Below are positions 43,824 to 53,459 of a stretch of 64,000 nt of DNA, piece by piece. The stretch spans positions 62,231 through 126,230 of the forward strand of contig NZ_AQWN01000010.1 in assembly GCF_000376385.1 (NCBI RefSeq). Direction: 5' to 3'. Both the position numbers and the translations under genes were made by a program. The notes under the pieces were generated by a model, which worked only from the letters and a program-made list of their open reading frames with translations, did not search any database and was not told the origin of the DNA. The DNA comes from Desulfurispora thermophila DSM 16022 (GTDB lineage: Bacteria; Bacillota; Desulfotomaculia; Desulfotomaculales; Desulfurisporaceae). Position 1 is the stretch's first letter. Every line of letters starts with the position of its first letter.

Positions 43824-45584
43824 TTACTGTAGATTCTGCAGCTGTCGTATATATTGATGCACCAAAATCCAGTCGCCATTCCTCTCCGCATCCTGAATAG
43901 CTTTTAAGAGCAGACCTTTTTGCTGGCGACTGAGATGCTTTTGGATAACAGCAATACAATCATGTAATAACTTATCCGCGTCTTGCACCGGAAAATCGTC
44001 TAACATCAGGCGCACAGCGCTGGTAGCCGTTTCCGGTGCCAGTTCCTCCAGCCAGGAAACCGGCCCCCCCGTTTTCCCCTTCTGCCAGGCCGCATCAAAT
44101 GCCTGGTAGATTTCTCTCAACTCCGGCTGTTGCCAAAATGCATCGCCCAGCGTTGACCGCACAACCGGCAAATACTGCGGCTGTTCTATCAACAGGCGCA
44201 ACAAATATTGCTCGGCCCGCTGCCAGGCCGGTGTAATTTTGCTACCATTTATTATATTATGCTTGTTTTTAACAATTTTATCCGTTTCTGGCTCTTTTTT
44301 TCCCGGTAAGGCCGTATAGCGCTTTAATTCTTCCTTTACTGTTTCCCAACTCAGGCCCAGAGTCGCCGCCACCAGGCGCACGCCCTCTTCCTGTTTGACC
44401 GGACTGTCAATTGCCGCCAGGCTGGGTAACACTTCCTGCAGCGCCTGAGCTGTACTGCTATACTTATTAATGACACTTAATTTATATTCCATCAGGGAAC
44501 GGGAACTGCGCAAAAGTTGTTGCCAATCCGCCAACGTATGCCGGCGAAAGTACTCGTCCGGATCCTTGCCATCGGGCAATTCCACAACATATAGATTGAG
44601 GCCCAGAGACTGCAGTAAATCCAACCCCCGCCAGGTGGCATTCTGACCGGCATTATCGGCATCATAGGCAATATACACAGTATCAGTATAGCGCAACAAA
44701 AGCTTTCCCTGTCGCTCGGTAAGAGCGGTTCCCAATGTGGCCACAGTGTTCGTCGCCCCGCCCTGGTGCGCGGCTATCACATCCATATATCCCTCTACCA
44801 GGACGGCCTGGTTTGTCTGCTGAATAGCTCTCTTGGCCAGATGCAACCCATAAAGCAAACGGCCTTTGTTGAAAAAGTTTGTTTCCGGTGTATTCAGGTA
44901 CTTTGGTTGGCTGTCATCCAGAACACGTCCACCAAAGCCAACAACATGACCGGCATGATCGTGAATGGGGAAGATAATCCGGTGGCGAAACCGGTCATAA
45001 AACCCTCCCCGCTCAGTGGGTACCAACAAACCTGCCTTGACCGCCTGTGAAAGTTCCACCTGACGGCTCTGCAAAAACCTCCGCAGACCATCCCAACCAG
45101 CCGGAGCATATCCAAGCTGGAAAGCCCTTACTGTTTGCTCGCTAACACCTCTCTCCAGCAGGTAACGGCGGGCATCCGCTGCACCCGGTGCATCCAATAG
45201 TTGCCGGTGATAAAACTCTGCCGCCATCTTGTTGATGTTCCAGATACGTTCTTCTTCAGCAGCCCGCCGGCTGGTAAATGGGTCACTATTTTGAGGTATT
45301 TTTATGCCTGCCCGCTCGGCCAGCCTGCGTACAGCATCCTGAAAATCAATATTTTCAGCTAACATGAGAAACTTAAAAACATTACCACCAACATGGCAAC
45401 CAAAACAATAAAATATCTGTTTATCAGGCGAAACTGTAAATGAAGGATCTCGTTCCTGGTGAAAAGGGCAATTACCTACAAAATTGCGCCCTTTTTTTGT
45501 TAATCGCACATACTCACTGACCAAACCAACAATATCATTGGCAAAGCGGATCTGGTCAATGATTTCAGCAGGTATGCGCCCCAT
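43824..45584 (-). CDS. dnaG: DNA primase
   Basis: A 586-residue primase that lays RNA primers at replication forks. The zinc-binding domain has C39, H42, C60 and C63 ([13 protein letters not shown]...FYCFGCH). The TOPRIM core includes [16 protein letters not shown] and [13 protein letters not shown]. The C-terminal part (about 430-586) binds DnaB helicase and is poorly conserved. The ATG at 45584 is six bases after AGGTGA. It is the centre of the classic dgt-dnaG-rpoD block. Confidence 0.96.
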   Translation of the reverse strand: MGRIPAEIIDQIRFANDIVGLVSEYVRLTKKGRNFVGNCPFHQERDPSFTVSPDKQIFYCFGCHVGGNVFKFLMLAENIDFQDAVRRLAERAGIKIPQNSDPFTSRRAAEEERIWNINKMAAEFYHRQLLDAPGAADARRYLLERGVSEQTVRAFQLGYAPAGWDGLRRFLQSRQVELSQAVKAGLLVPTERGGFYDRFRHRIIFPIHDHAGHVVGFGGRVLDDSQPKYLNTPETNFFNKGRLLYGLHLAKRAIQQTNQAVLVEGYMDVIAAHQGGATNTVATLGTALTERQGKLLLRYTDTVYIAYDADNAGQNATWRGLDLLQSLGLNLYVVELPDGKDPDEYFRRHTLADWQQLLRSSRSLMEYKLSVINKYSSTAQALQEVLPSLAAIDSPVKQEEGVRLVAATLGLSWETVKEELKRYTALPGKKEPETDKIVKNKHNIINGSKITPAWQRAEQYLLRLLIEQPQYLPVVRSTLGDAFWQQPELREIYQAFDAAWQKGKTGGPVSWLEELAPETATSAVRLMLDDFPVQDADKLLHDCIAVIQKHLSRQQKGLLLKAIQDAERNGDWILVHQYIRQLQNLQ

Positions 45585-45733
45585 TTCTTTCACCTGATTC
45601 TAAATACGCCTACACAACTCATTAATTCTACAATTATCTCTTAAATCCTGCCAGCAAAAGTAATAATTTTTGCTTAAAAGAAATTAACCTTCCCAGTTTA
45701 TTCGCTGGCACTATGAATATTCGCTGTATTTTT

Positions 45734-46753
45734 TTATTTTCCTGCTTCCAGCACTATATTGCTGAAGGCCCGAGGAATAAACAGGTCACTAAACATACTA
45801 ATAGCGTAACGGTCGGTCATGCCGGCAATATAGTCGCAAACCACTCTGTCCACACCCATTATGTCTATCCGGTGGCGATACTCATCCGGCAACAAGTCGA
45901 AACGGGATGCAAAGTATTTATATAAAAACTCCACCACATGCATCGCTTTGTGCTCTTCCCGCTTGGCCTCGGAACCAATATAAACGCGGGCAAACATAAA
46001 GTCGCGCAATTTGTCGGCCGCCTTTTGAAAAGCAGGACTCAAAGCAATCTGCTCACTGTCCTGATTGTGTATAATCAAGTCCATGATCATATTATTAATC
46101 CGCTCCCGGTGTGTTTGCCCCAATACGGCCAGACAATCCCGCGGCAACTGCTCGGGTGTCAAAATGCCAGCCCGCAAAGCATCGTCTATATCATGGTTGA
46201 TGTAGGCTATCCGGTCACAAATCCGCACAATTTGACCTTCCAGAGTAGCCGGCAGGTTGGGACCTGTGTGGTTTAGAATACCATCTCTAACTTCCCAGGT
46301 TAGATTCAGCCCCTGCCGGCCTTCCAGCAAATCCACCACCCGCAAACTCTGTTCATTGTGTTTAAAGCCACCCGGGTGGATGCGGTTTAAGACATCTTCG
46401 CCAGCATGTCCGAAGGGAGTGTGCCCCAGGTCATGCCCCAGAGCAATCGCCTCGGTTAAATCCTCATTTAGCGAAAGGGCTCTGGCTACAGTACGGGATA
46501 TTTGTGCGACTTCCAGCGTATGGGTTAACCTGGTTCGGATGTGATCACCTTCTGGAATAATAAAAACCTGCGTCTTGTGTTTTAATCGCCGGAAACTCTT
46601 GGCGTGAATAATCCGGTCCCGGTCACGTTGAAAACAGGTACGTACCGGACACGCTTCTTCCGGTACAATCCTACCCCGGCTTTTTCGACTGAGACAGGCC
46701 CGGGAGCTAAGCAACTTTTCTTCCCGTTCTTCAGTCATCTCACGCCACTGCAT
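45734..46753 (-). CDS. dGTPase-like HD-domain triphosphohydrolase
   Basis: A 339-residue HD protein (dgt family), releasing triphosphate from dNTPs and so helping balance the pool for replication. The metal motifs are H..HTLEVAQISRTVAR and LGHDLGHTPFGHAGE. The ATG at 46753 follows AAGGGGGG. It lies upstream of dnaG, as in many firmicutes. Substrate specificity for dGTP is not certain without tests. Confidence 0.92.
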   Translation of the reverse strand: MQWREMTEEREEKLLSSRACLSRKSRGRIVPEEACPVRTCFQRDRDRIIHAKSFRRLKHKTQVFIIPEGDHIRTRLTHTLEVAQISRTVARALSLNEDLTEAIALGHDLGHTPFGHAGEDVLNRIHPGGFKHNEQSLRVVDLLEGRQGLNLTWEVRDGILNHTGPNLPATLEGQIVRICDRIAYINHDIDDALRAGILTPEQLPRDCLAVLGQTHRERINNMIMDLIIHNQDSEQIALSPAFQKAADKLRDFMFARVYIGSEAKREEHKAMHVVEFLYKYFASRFDLLPDEYRHRIDIMGVDRVVCDYIAGMTDRYAISMFSDLFIPRAFSNIVLEAGK

Positions 46754-46777
46754 AGCGACCCCCCTTGATTTATAGCT

Positions 46778-46819
46778 CAAAAAGACGCCCCCGGTAATCA
46801 AGGGAGTTTATACCGGGGG
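46778..46819 (-). terminator. Terminator after the flavoprotein gene
   Basis: Nine-base stem CCCCCGGTA/TACCGGGGG followed on the minus strand by GCGTCTTTTTGAG, seven bases past the stop and shortly before dgt, separating the two transcripts. Confidence 0.75.
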
Positions 46820-46825
46820 AATAAT

Positions 46826-47434
46826 TCAGGCAGATCCCGATTTTTGACGCAGTATGACGGTAGCGCCAGCCACTTCCAGCACCCTTTTGGCCAGGATGCG
46901 TACCCTCTTTAAACCATCCTGGTCTTCCGGCGCCGGACGCTGGGCGCAAGCCCCCTGATGACCGGCATCCTCCGCTACAAAACCATCACCGATTACAGTC
47001 ATACCCTGACAAAGCATCATATCATGCATAGCCCGCAAGGTTGTTTCCTGTCCCCCGAAGCGAGCCCCGCCTACTGCCAGGGCACCACCCACCACGTTGA
47101 CCAGCGCTCTCTCTTTGCGCAAGGGCCGCAATTTATCCCAAAACGCTTTCAACTGCGCACTCACTGTACAAAAATAAACCGGGCTGCCCATAATGATTCC
47201 ATCGGCTCTCCTCATCACCTCCAGGGCCGCCGCCATGCTGGTTCCCTGGTAGCATTTCCCCTTACAGTCCACAGAGCAGGCCGTACAAAATGGCTGTTTA
47301 AGAGAGGAAACTATCTCTGCGGCGTGCAAAGTGGTTGTCTCGCAATGTCCTTGTAATTCTTGCTCCGCTACCCGCAACATAGCCGCAGTATTGCCGTTTT
47401 TATTGGGACTACCGTTAATCAACACAATGAGCAC
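46826..47434 (-). CDS. Iron-sulfur flavoprotein-like NADPH-dependent FMN reductase
   Basis: A 202-residue flavodoxin-fold protein. The FMN phosphate loop is INGSPNKNGNTAAM (6-19), followed by GSPVYFCTVSAQLKAFWDK. Between them a cysteine cluster C50, C53, C57, C61 (PFCTACSVDCKGKC) resembles the compact Fe-S site of Isf electron carriers, with slightly different spacing (CX2CX3CX3C). It probably handles electron transfer or oxidant defence in an anaerobe. The start is a GTG at 47434 behind GGAAGGTG. It is 15 bases after thpR, in an operon with it and the HD-GYP gene. Confidence 0.85.
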   Translation of the reverse strand: MLIVLINGSPNKNGNTAAMLRVAEQELQGHCETTTLHAAEIVSSLKQPFCTACSVDCKGKCYQGTSMAAALEVMRRADGIIMGSPVYFCTVSAQLKAFWDKLRPLRKERALVNVVGGALAVGGARFGGQETTLRAMHDMMLCQGMTVIGDGFVAEDAGHQGACAQRPAPEDQDGLKRVRILAKRVLEVAGATVILRQKSGSA

Positions 47435-47449
47435 TTGTTACACCTTCCT

Positions 47450-48019
47450 CTACGCCAACGTTATTCTTTGCAGAACAGTATACACTGGACCGTCCGGTCG
47501 TAAAATACTCTCCACCAAACAAACATGGTTTACGTTAAACTCGGGCCAAGTGTCCACCTGCGCAGCAATCTCATCCATCTTCTGCAACAATGCTGCTACA
47601 TTTTCTTTATTCTTCAGTCTGGCCAGGGTCAAATGGGGATGAAAAGGCCGGCTTTCAGGGCAATAGTTAAATTTCACCAGGGAGCTTTCGGTAAACCGTC
47701 GTAAAGTATAAAGATTTTCTATATCGCCGGCAATTCCCAGCCAGATGACCGATGGAGAATTGCGACTGCCAAAATATCCCGGCCGGCTTAATTTCAGCGT
47801 AAAAGGACGCAAACTCCTCAACGCCTCTTGCACCGTGTCTACGGCAAATGGTATCAGACCTATTTCCTGCTCGCCCCAGAAGACCAGGGTAATATGCATG
47901 TTTTGCGGTTTAACCCAGTTGGCACGGGGCGCCAGATATTGCAGCTGTTGCTGAAAACGACAGACCAAATAAATCAGTTCATCTGGCAAATGGATAGCCC
48001 AGAATAGCCGCTTGCGCAT
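47450..48019 (-). CDS. thpR: RNA 2',3'-cyclic phosphodiesterase
   Basis: A 189-residue 2H phosphoesterase, with the two HxTx motifs at 42-45 (HITL) and 129-132 (HLTL). The family (formerly LigT) opens 2',3'-cyclic phosphates to 2'-phosphates, with or without RNA ligation in the reverse direction. The length is standard. It starts six bases after the HD-GYP gene, so translation is probably coupled. Confidence 0.93.
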   Translation of the reverse strand: MRKRLFWAIHLPDELIYLVCRFQQQLQYLAPRANWVKPQNMHITLVFWGEQEIGLIPFAVDTVQEALRSLRPFTLKLSRPGYFGSRNSPSVIWLGIAGDIENLYTLRRFTESSLVKFNYCPESRPFHPHLTLARLKNKENVAALLQKMDEIAAQVDTWPEFNVNHVCLVESILRPDGPVYTVLQRITLA

Positions 48020-48025
48020 GGGTTT

Positions 48026-49021
48026 TTAAGACAACTCCCCCAGCATTTTGATAAAGGCATTGACTACTTCCGGATCAAACTGCCGTCCGGCGTTTTTTTT
48101 CAGCTCATCAATAGCTTCTTCTAAAGGAAGAGCCTTACGGTAACTCCGGTTGGAAGTCATGGCATCAAAGGCATCCGCCACGGCAATTATTCTTCCCAGC
48201 AGAGGTATCTCCTCCCCTTGCAGTTGATCTGGATAACCAGTACCATCATAGCGCTCATGGTGAGCCTTAATAATTGGCACAATTTCCTCTAACCAGCTGA
48301 TGCAGGCCAGAATATCTATACCCTTATCCACGTGCTTTTTTATTACATTGTACTCTTCCTCGGTCAATCTGCCGGGTTTGTTCAGTATGTTTTCCGGTAT
48401 GCCAATTTTGCCCACATCATGAACTATACCGCACAGGTAAGCCATCTCCACCATTTTCTCGTCCAGGCCCATATATTCGGCCAGCATACGGGCGTATTCG
48501 GCAACTTTCTCGGAATGCCCCATGGTGTTGTAATCCCTGGCTCCGATGGCTTCGGCAAAAGCAAAGACGGTTTCCACGTGCTCACTGGGACTAATCTTGC
48601 TTTGTTCGCCGTTATTTGCTATTTTCCACTGCTGTGATGCCAGGTGATAAAAGCCACATACACCCGCTAAGTTATTGTCTTCATCATACAATAAATGGGT
48701 AGAAACCAAGAACGACCGGGGTAAATTGCTTTTTTTATTTATTACCAGACAGGGCTGTTTCTTCAACTCTTTACCGGTCTGCAATGTAAATAGCAAAGGG
48801 TGATGTGGTCTACCTTTGTGATCAAGCAATTGGCCTTCGGTAAGGTTTTCCAGCAGGGGACGGCCGATTAAACCTGTTTTTTCTTCGCCCAGATATTTTT
48901 CCATAATTTTATTTATATAAACCAGGATACCTGCCTCATTCAGGCAGAGCACACCGTAAGGCAAGAGATCCATTACCTGGTTAACAAGCTTCAATACATC
49001 GGTGTCTGTCACACTACCCAC
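48026..49021 (-). CDS. PAS-HD-GYP cyclic-di-GMP phosphodiesterase
   Basis: A 331-residue protein with an N-terminal PAS domain (VMDLLPYGVLCLNEAGILVYIN, residues about 13-115) and a C-terminal HD-GYP domain. Metal and GYP motifs are HDVGKIGIPENILNKPG and HHERYDGTGYPDQLQG, with the lysine/aspartate set ADAFDAMTSNRSYR. HD-GYP enzymes break c-di-GMP. The start is a GTG at 49021 with AAAGGGG eight bases upstream; the longer frame overlaps the ppdK terminator. The PAS domain suggests redox or ligand control. It opens an operon with thpR and the flavoprotein. Confidence 0.88.
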   Translation of the reverse strand: MGSVTDTDVLKLVNQVMDLLPYGVLCLNEAGILVYINKIMEKYLGEEKTGLIGRPLLENLTEGQLLDHKGRPHHPLLFTLQTGKELKKQPCLVINKKSNLPRSFLVSTHLLYDEDNNLAGVCGFYHLASQQWKIANNGEQSKISPSEHVETVFAFAEAIGARDYNTMGHSEKVAEYARMLAEYMGLDEKMVEMAYLCGIVHDVGKIGIPENILNKPGRLTEEEYNVIKKHVDKGIDILACISWLEEIVPIIKAHHERYDGTGYPDQLQGEEIPLLGRIIAVADAFDAMTSNRSYRKALPLEEAIDELKKNAGRQFDPEVVNAFIKMLGELS

Positions 49022-49133
49022 AGCTAAAGCCCCTTTCCGCTGCCATAACCACCTGACAATGGTTAAATCGCTAAAAAATATTTCGCTTTTGCTTCTCTTT
49101 TTCCTTTCAGCAAAAAACAACCCGTATTTTTTT

Positions 49134-49162
49134 TTAAAAAAGCCCGGGTCATTGACCCGGGC
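49134..49162 (-). terminator. Terminator of the ccpN-ppsR-ppdK operon
   Basis: Perfect stem GCCCGGGTCA/TGACCCGGGC around a single T-A centre, followed on the minus strand by TTTTTTAAAA, 32 bases past the ppdK stop. Confidence 0.9.
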
Positions 49163-49193
49163 AGTAAGTAAACTGGGGTTATTATTTTTTATA

Positions 49194-51845
49194 CTAACGC
49201 CTACCATATTTCACAGTAGCCTGAGCGGCCGCCAGACGGGCAATTGGCACGCGGAAGGGCGAACAACTCACGTAGTTCAACCCTATTTCATAACAAAACT
49301 CCACTGAAGAAGGCTCACCGCCATGCTCACCACAGATACCCACCAGCAGATCCGGACGGGTTTGCCGGCCCAACTCCACGGCCATACGCATCAATTTGCC
49401 TACTCCCTTGCGATCCAGGACTACAAACGGGTTTTCAGGCAATATCTTTTTCTCCAGATAATCATTCATAAATTTTCCTTCCGCATCATCCCGGGAAAAG
49501 CCCAGGGTGGTTTGCGTCAGATCATTGGTACCGAAGGAGAAGAACTCCGCTTCCCGGGCTACCTCATCGGCCAGCAAAGCAGCCCGCGGCACCTCAATCA
49601 TTGTACCCACGGTGTACTCAAACTTGACCCCAAATTGCTCCATTACTTCTGCAGCCACCTGGCTTACCATTTCCTTGAGCAGGCGCAATTCATTCACATC
49701 AATTACCAGGGGAATTTCCACCTCGGGGATAACTTCAACGCCTTCCTGCACCAGCCGGGCTGTAGCCTGGAAAATAGCCCGCGCCTGCATAGCATAAACT
49801 TCCGGGAAAGTGATTCCCAACCGGCAACCGCGGTGCCCCAGCATGGGGTTAAACTCGGACAGAGCCCGCACTTTACGCAATAAATCTTCTTTCGCCCGCA
49901 CCTCTTTTTCCGCACCGCCGGTCAAACGCAGGCGGGTGATTTCCACGGCCAGTTCTTCCGCGTTGGGCAAAAACTCATGCAGCGGCGGATCCAAGAGGCG
50001 AATGGTCACCGGCAGGCCGGCCATAGCCTTTAAGATGCCGTAAAAATCCCCTTCCTGCATGGGCAGAAGCTTATCCAGTGCCTGAGCCCTTTCTTCAGGG
50101 GTGGCCGCCAAAATCATCTGCTGGACTATGGGCAGCCTGTCCTGAGCCATAAACATGTGCTCGGTACGGGTAAGTCCGATCCCTTCCGCCCCAAACTCTC
50201 GAGCCTTAGCTGCATCTTCCGGTGTGTCCGCGTTGGCCCGCACGCCCATGGCCCGGATTTCGTCCGCCCAGGACAATAGCTGCTGGAACTCGGGAGATAT
50301 TTCCGGGTCAATCATGGGTACTTGACCCAACATGACCTGCCCACTGGCACCGTCTATAGAGATAATATCTCCCTTTTTAACCACCAGCTGTCCCACCACA
50401 AACTCTTCCCGTTCATAGTCAATGCGTAACGCCTCACAACCACACACACACGGTTTGCCCATACCCCGGGCCACCACAGCTGCGTGACTGGTCATGCCGC
50501 CGCGGGAAGTCAGGATACCCTGCGCGGCTACAATACCGTGAATATCGTCCGGTGTTGTTTCCATGCGTACCAGAATGAGCTTTTCGCCCTGCTTGCCCAA
50601 CCGTTCCGCCTCGTCGGCGTCAAAGACCACCTGACCGGAAGCCGCACCCGGTGAAGCCGGTAGGCCTTTAGCAATGACCTCCAAACTGGCCTTGGGATCA
50701 ATCCGCCGGTGCAACAACTGATCCAGCTGAGCCGGTTCCACCCGCAAAACAGCTTCTTCTTTCGAAATTAAACCTTCCTGCACCATGTCCACAGCGATTT
50801 TGATGGCCGCCTGAGCTGTACGCTTACCTGTGCGGGTCTGCAGCATATAGAGTTTGCCCCGCTCAATGGTAAACTCTATATCCTGCATATTGCGATAGTG
50901 TTTCTCTAACAATTGACATGTCTGAACAAATTGCTCGTATACGGCAGGCATCTCCTGTTGTAAAGTGGCAATGGGTTGCGGAGTGCGAATACCGGCCACC
51001 ACATCTTCGCCCTGGGCGTTGATCAAATACTCGCCATAAAGCACATTTTCACCCGTGGAAGGGTTGCGGGTAAAAGCCACCCCCGTACCGCAATCATTGC
51101 CCAGGTTGCCAAAAACCATCACTTGCACATTGACTGCCGTGCCCAGATCATCGGGAATTTTATTGATCTTGCGGTAGACAATGGCCCGGTCATTGTTCCA
51201 GGAATTAAAAACAGCATAAATGGCCCGGAATAACTGCTCCATGGGAGCCTGCGGGAATGGTTCCCCGGTTTCCCGCTCAATTAGTTTTTTGTATTCTTCT
51301 ACCACAACTTGCCAATCTTCAGCAGTCAATTGATTGTCATAATCCACCTGTTTGCGCTGTTTGGCGTGCTCCAGAATACGTTCAAACTTGTGGTGCTCTA
51401 TGCCCAGCACCACATCACCAAACATATTCAGAAAGCGCCGGTAACAATCCAGAGCGAAACGATCATCACCCGATGTGGCAGCCAGGCCCTGCACAGTTGC
51501 ATCGTTCAAGCCCAGGTTGAGCACGGTATCCATCATGCCGGGCATGGAGATAGGCGCCCCGGAGCGAACACTCACCAGCAGCGGGTTTTGTGGATCACCA
51601 AACCTTTTGCCTGTCTTGTCTTCCAGCACTTTTATGTATTCCCGCACCTGTTCTTCCATACCGGGCGGAAATTTTTTATCACAGGCGTAGAACTCCTTGC
51701 AAGCTTCGGTGGTGATAATAAGACCGGGCGGAACCGGCAGACCAATGTTGGTCATTTCCGCCAGGTTTGCTCCCTTGCCGCCCAGCAGGTTTTTCATATC
51801 GGCGCGGCCCTCTTCGAACAAGTAGACATACTTTTTAACGGACAT
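49194..51845 (-). CDS. ppdK: Pyruvate, phosphate dikinase
   Basis: An 883-residue enzyme interconverting pyruvate + ATP + Pi and phosphoenolpyruvate + AMP + PPi. The phosphohistidine lies in [19 protein letters not shown], the ATP-grasp domain at the N-terminus has [12 protein letters not shown], and the PEP site has [19 protein letters not shown] and the late cysteine motif [12 protein letters not shown]. The ATG at 51845 after GGGGGGAAAGAT is the family start; the frame opens far upstream over ppsR. It is controlled post-translationally by the product of ppsR, whose end it overlaps by 11 bases. Confidence 0.97.
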   Translation of the reverse strand: MSVKKYVYLFEEGRADMKNLLGGKGANLAEMTNIGLPVPPGLIITTEACKEFYACDKKFPPGMEEQVREYIKVLEDKTGKRFGDPQNPLLVSVRSGAPISMPGMMDTVLNLGLNDATVQGLAATSGDDRFALDCYRRFLNMFGDVVLGIEHHKFERILEHAKQRKQVDYDNQLTAEDWQVVVEEYKKLIERETGEPFPQAPMEQLFRAIYAVFNSWNNDRAIVYRKINKIPDDLGTAVNVQVMVFGNLGNDCGTGVAFTRNPSTGENVLYGEYLINAQGEDVVAGIRTPQPIATLQQEMPAVYEQFVQTCQLLEKHYRNMQDIEFTIERGKLYMLQTRTGKRTAQAAIKIAVDMVQEGLISKEEAVLRVEPAQLDQLLHRRIDPKASLEVIAKGLPASPGAASGQVVFDADEAERLGKQGEKLILVRMETTPDDIHGIVAAQGILTSRGGMTSHAAVVARGMGKPCVCGCEALRIDYEREEFVVGQLVVKKGDIISIDGASGQVMLGQVPMIDPEISPEFQQLLSWADEIRAMGVRANADTPEDAAKAREFGAEGIGLTRTEHMFMAQDRLPIVQQMILAATPEERAQALDKLLPMQEGDFYGILKAMAGLPVTIRLLDPPLHEFLPNAEELAVEITRLRLTGGAEKEVRAKEDLLRKVRALSEFNPMLGHRGCRLGITFPEVYAMQARAIFQATARLVQEGVEVIPEVEIPLVIDVNELRLLKEMVSQVAAEVMEQFGVKFEYTVGTMIEVPRAALLADEVAREAEFFSFGTNDLTQTTLGFSRDDAEGKFMNDYLEKKILPENPFVVLDRKGVGKLMRMAVELGRQTRPDLLVGICGEHGGEPSSVEFCYEIGLNYVSCSPFRVPIARLAAAQATVKYGRR

Positions 51846-52656
51846 ATCTTTCCCCCCTGTAATATAATTCCAGAACCTTGCTGGCCGTTTCCTCCACAGC
51901 CTTGTTGGTAACGTCGATAACCGGACAACCCACCTTGCGCATGATTTCCTGGGCATACTCCAATTCACGCAAGATCCGCTCCATACTGGCATAGTCCGCA
52001 TTGGAAGTAAGCCCAAGTGTTTTCAGCCTTTCCCGCCGGATTTCATTTAACTGGGACGGCTTGATGGTCAGTCCGACAACTTTATGAGGTGGCAGACTGA
52101 AAATCTCTTCCGGCGGAGATACTTCGGGCACCAGTGGTACGTTGGCTGCCTTGATCCGCTTGTGGGCCAAATACATGCAAAGAGGAGTCTTGGAAGTGCG
52201 GCTTACCCCCAATACCACCAGATCGGCCCGCAGTATGCCGCGCGGATCTTTGCCATCGTCGTACTTAACAGCAAATTCAATGGCTTCCACCCGCCGGAAA
52301 TATTCCTCATCCATTTTGCGCACCAGACCGGGCTCCAACTTGGGTGGCCTACCGGTCGCTTTTTCCAGGGCATCCAGCATGGGAGTGATAATGTCCACAG
52401 CCGGCACACCGTGTCGCGCCGCTTCCCGAATCAAAGCCTCGCGCAACTGGGGCAACACCAGCGTATAAGCAATTACGCTATTAAAGGCAGCCGCTTCCTC
52501 AACAATTTCGGGAATTTCCTCCGGATCATTCACGTATGGTACACGCCGCACATCAACTACTCCGCCCTCAAACTGGCTGGCCGCAGCTCTGGCCACCAGT
52601 TCGGCCGTTTCACCAATGGAGTCGGAAATAATATAAATAATGGGTCTTTCTTGCAT
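51835..52656 (-). CDS. ppsR: PPDK regulatory protein (kinase/pyrophosphorylase)
   Basis: A 273-residue DUF299 bifunctional enzyme that adds phosphate from ADP to a threonine beside the PPDK active histidine (inactivation) and removes it with Pi (activation). The nucleotide loop is [16 protein letters not shown] (about 150-165), and the N-terminus starts [19 protein letters not shown]. The ATG at 52656 matches family starts; the ribosome-binding site GGGGGAG is about 14 bases off, so the exact start is uncertain. It overlaps ppdK and follows ccpN by 22 bases. Confidence 0.95.
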   Translation of the reverse strand: MQERPIIYIISDSIGETAELVARAAASQFEGGVVDVRRVPYVNDPEEIPEIVEEAAAFNSVIAYTLVLPQLREALIREAARHGVPAVDIITPMLDALEKATGRPPKLEPGLVRKMDEEYFRRVEAIEFAVKYDDGKDPRGILRADLVVLGVSRTSKTPLCMYLAHKRIKAANVPLVPEVSPPEEIFSLPPHKVVGLTIKPSQLNEIRRERLKTLGLTSNADYASMERILRELEYAQEIMRKVGCPVIDVTNKAVEETASKVLELYYRGERYVR

Positions 52657-52678
52657 TGCGCTAATGGCCAACTCCCCC

Positions 52679-53311
52679 TTAGCTTTCTTCTCCCAGCTCC
52701 ACCAAAATTCTGGTAGCGGTGGTCTTACTAAACCGTCCAATTACTTCCAGAGCACCTTTCACACCTTCCACCGGCCGGACTACCGGCAAAGCATCCACTT
52801 CATGACTGATTAACTTTTTTGCTGCCGACCACACCGTTTCGTCAGCAGTTGTTGTTACCACATTGGGCATCCGTGTCATGATCACTCCCACCGGCAGTTT
52901 ATGAATATCGTGTCCGCCGATGGTTATTTTTAAAAAGTCTTTACGCGACACTACACCTTCCAGTAGCCCGTTTTCCTTCACTACGAACAACGTCCCGACA
53001 TCCTCGATAAACATGGTCACTACCGCATCATATACCGAGCACTGTTCGTGCACCACAGTCGGGACCGATTTCACCTCGCCCACCTTCATCTGGTGCAGCT
53101 TTTCTGCCGCTAGCCGGTTAATACTTCTACCACTATAAAAGTAACCCACCCGCGGCCTGGCCTCGATTAAACCGGCCATGGTTAAGATAGCCATATCAGG
53201 CCGCAGAGTTGCCCTGGTAAGCGACAGTTTTTCGGCAATTTGCTCACCAGTTATAGGGCCGTCTCTCTTGACTATTTCCAGTATGGCTGCCTGCCGCTTG
53301 GTGAGCTGCAA
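52679..53311 (-). CDS. ccpN: CcpN-like HTH-CBS transcriptional regulator
   Basis: A 210-residue regulator. The N-terminal winged HTH is [40 protein letters not shown]. Two CBS domains follow (about 75-135 and 140-200; [32 protein letters not shown] marks the first). CcpN of Bacillus represses gluconeogenic genes, sensing ATP/ADP through its CBS pair. Here it heads an operon with ppsR and ppdK, that is, with the gluconeogenic PEP-forming step and its switch. A candidate operator sits just upstream (53336-53346). The start is a TTG at 53311 behind AAGGGGCG. Confidence 0.93.
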   Translation of the reverse strand: MQLTKRQAAILEIVKRDGPITGEQIAEKLSLTRATLRPDMAILTMAGLIEARPRVGYFYSGRSINRLAAEKLHQMKVGEVKSVPTVVHEQCSVYDAVVTMFIEDVGTLFVVKENGLLEGVVSRKDFLKITIGGHDIHKLPVGVIMTRMPNVVTTTADETVWSAAKKLISHEVDALPVVRPVEGVKGALEVIGRFSKTTATRILVELGEES

Positions 53312-53335
53312 ATTACATCGCCCCTTGCGAGCAAA

Positions 53336-53346
53336 TATGCTATACT
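53336..53346. promoter_or_regulatory. Candidate CcpN operator upstream of ccpN-ppsR-ppdK
   Basis: TATGCTATACT on the plus strand matches the Bacillus CcpN consensus TRTGHYATAYW at all eleven positions (as I recall it). It lies 25 bases before the ccpN start. A -10-like TATAAT is seen further upstream (minus strand, about 53364-53369), so binding here would fit autoregulation. Confidence 0.6.
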
Positions 53347-53459
53347 AATTACCTTATGGGTTATATTATATATACTACCTGCCTTCATTTCCAGTACCAA
53401 AACGAGGAATTTTTTATTAAAAATCCCGTGCCCGGAGTTTATAGGGCACGGGAACAGTT

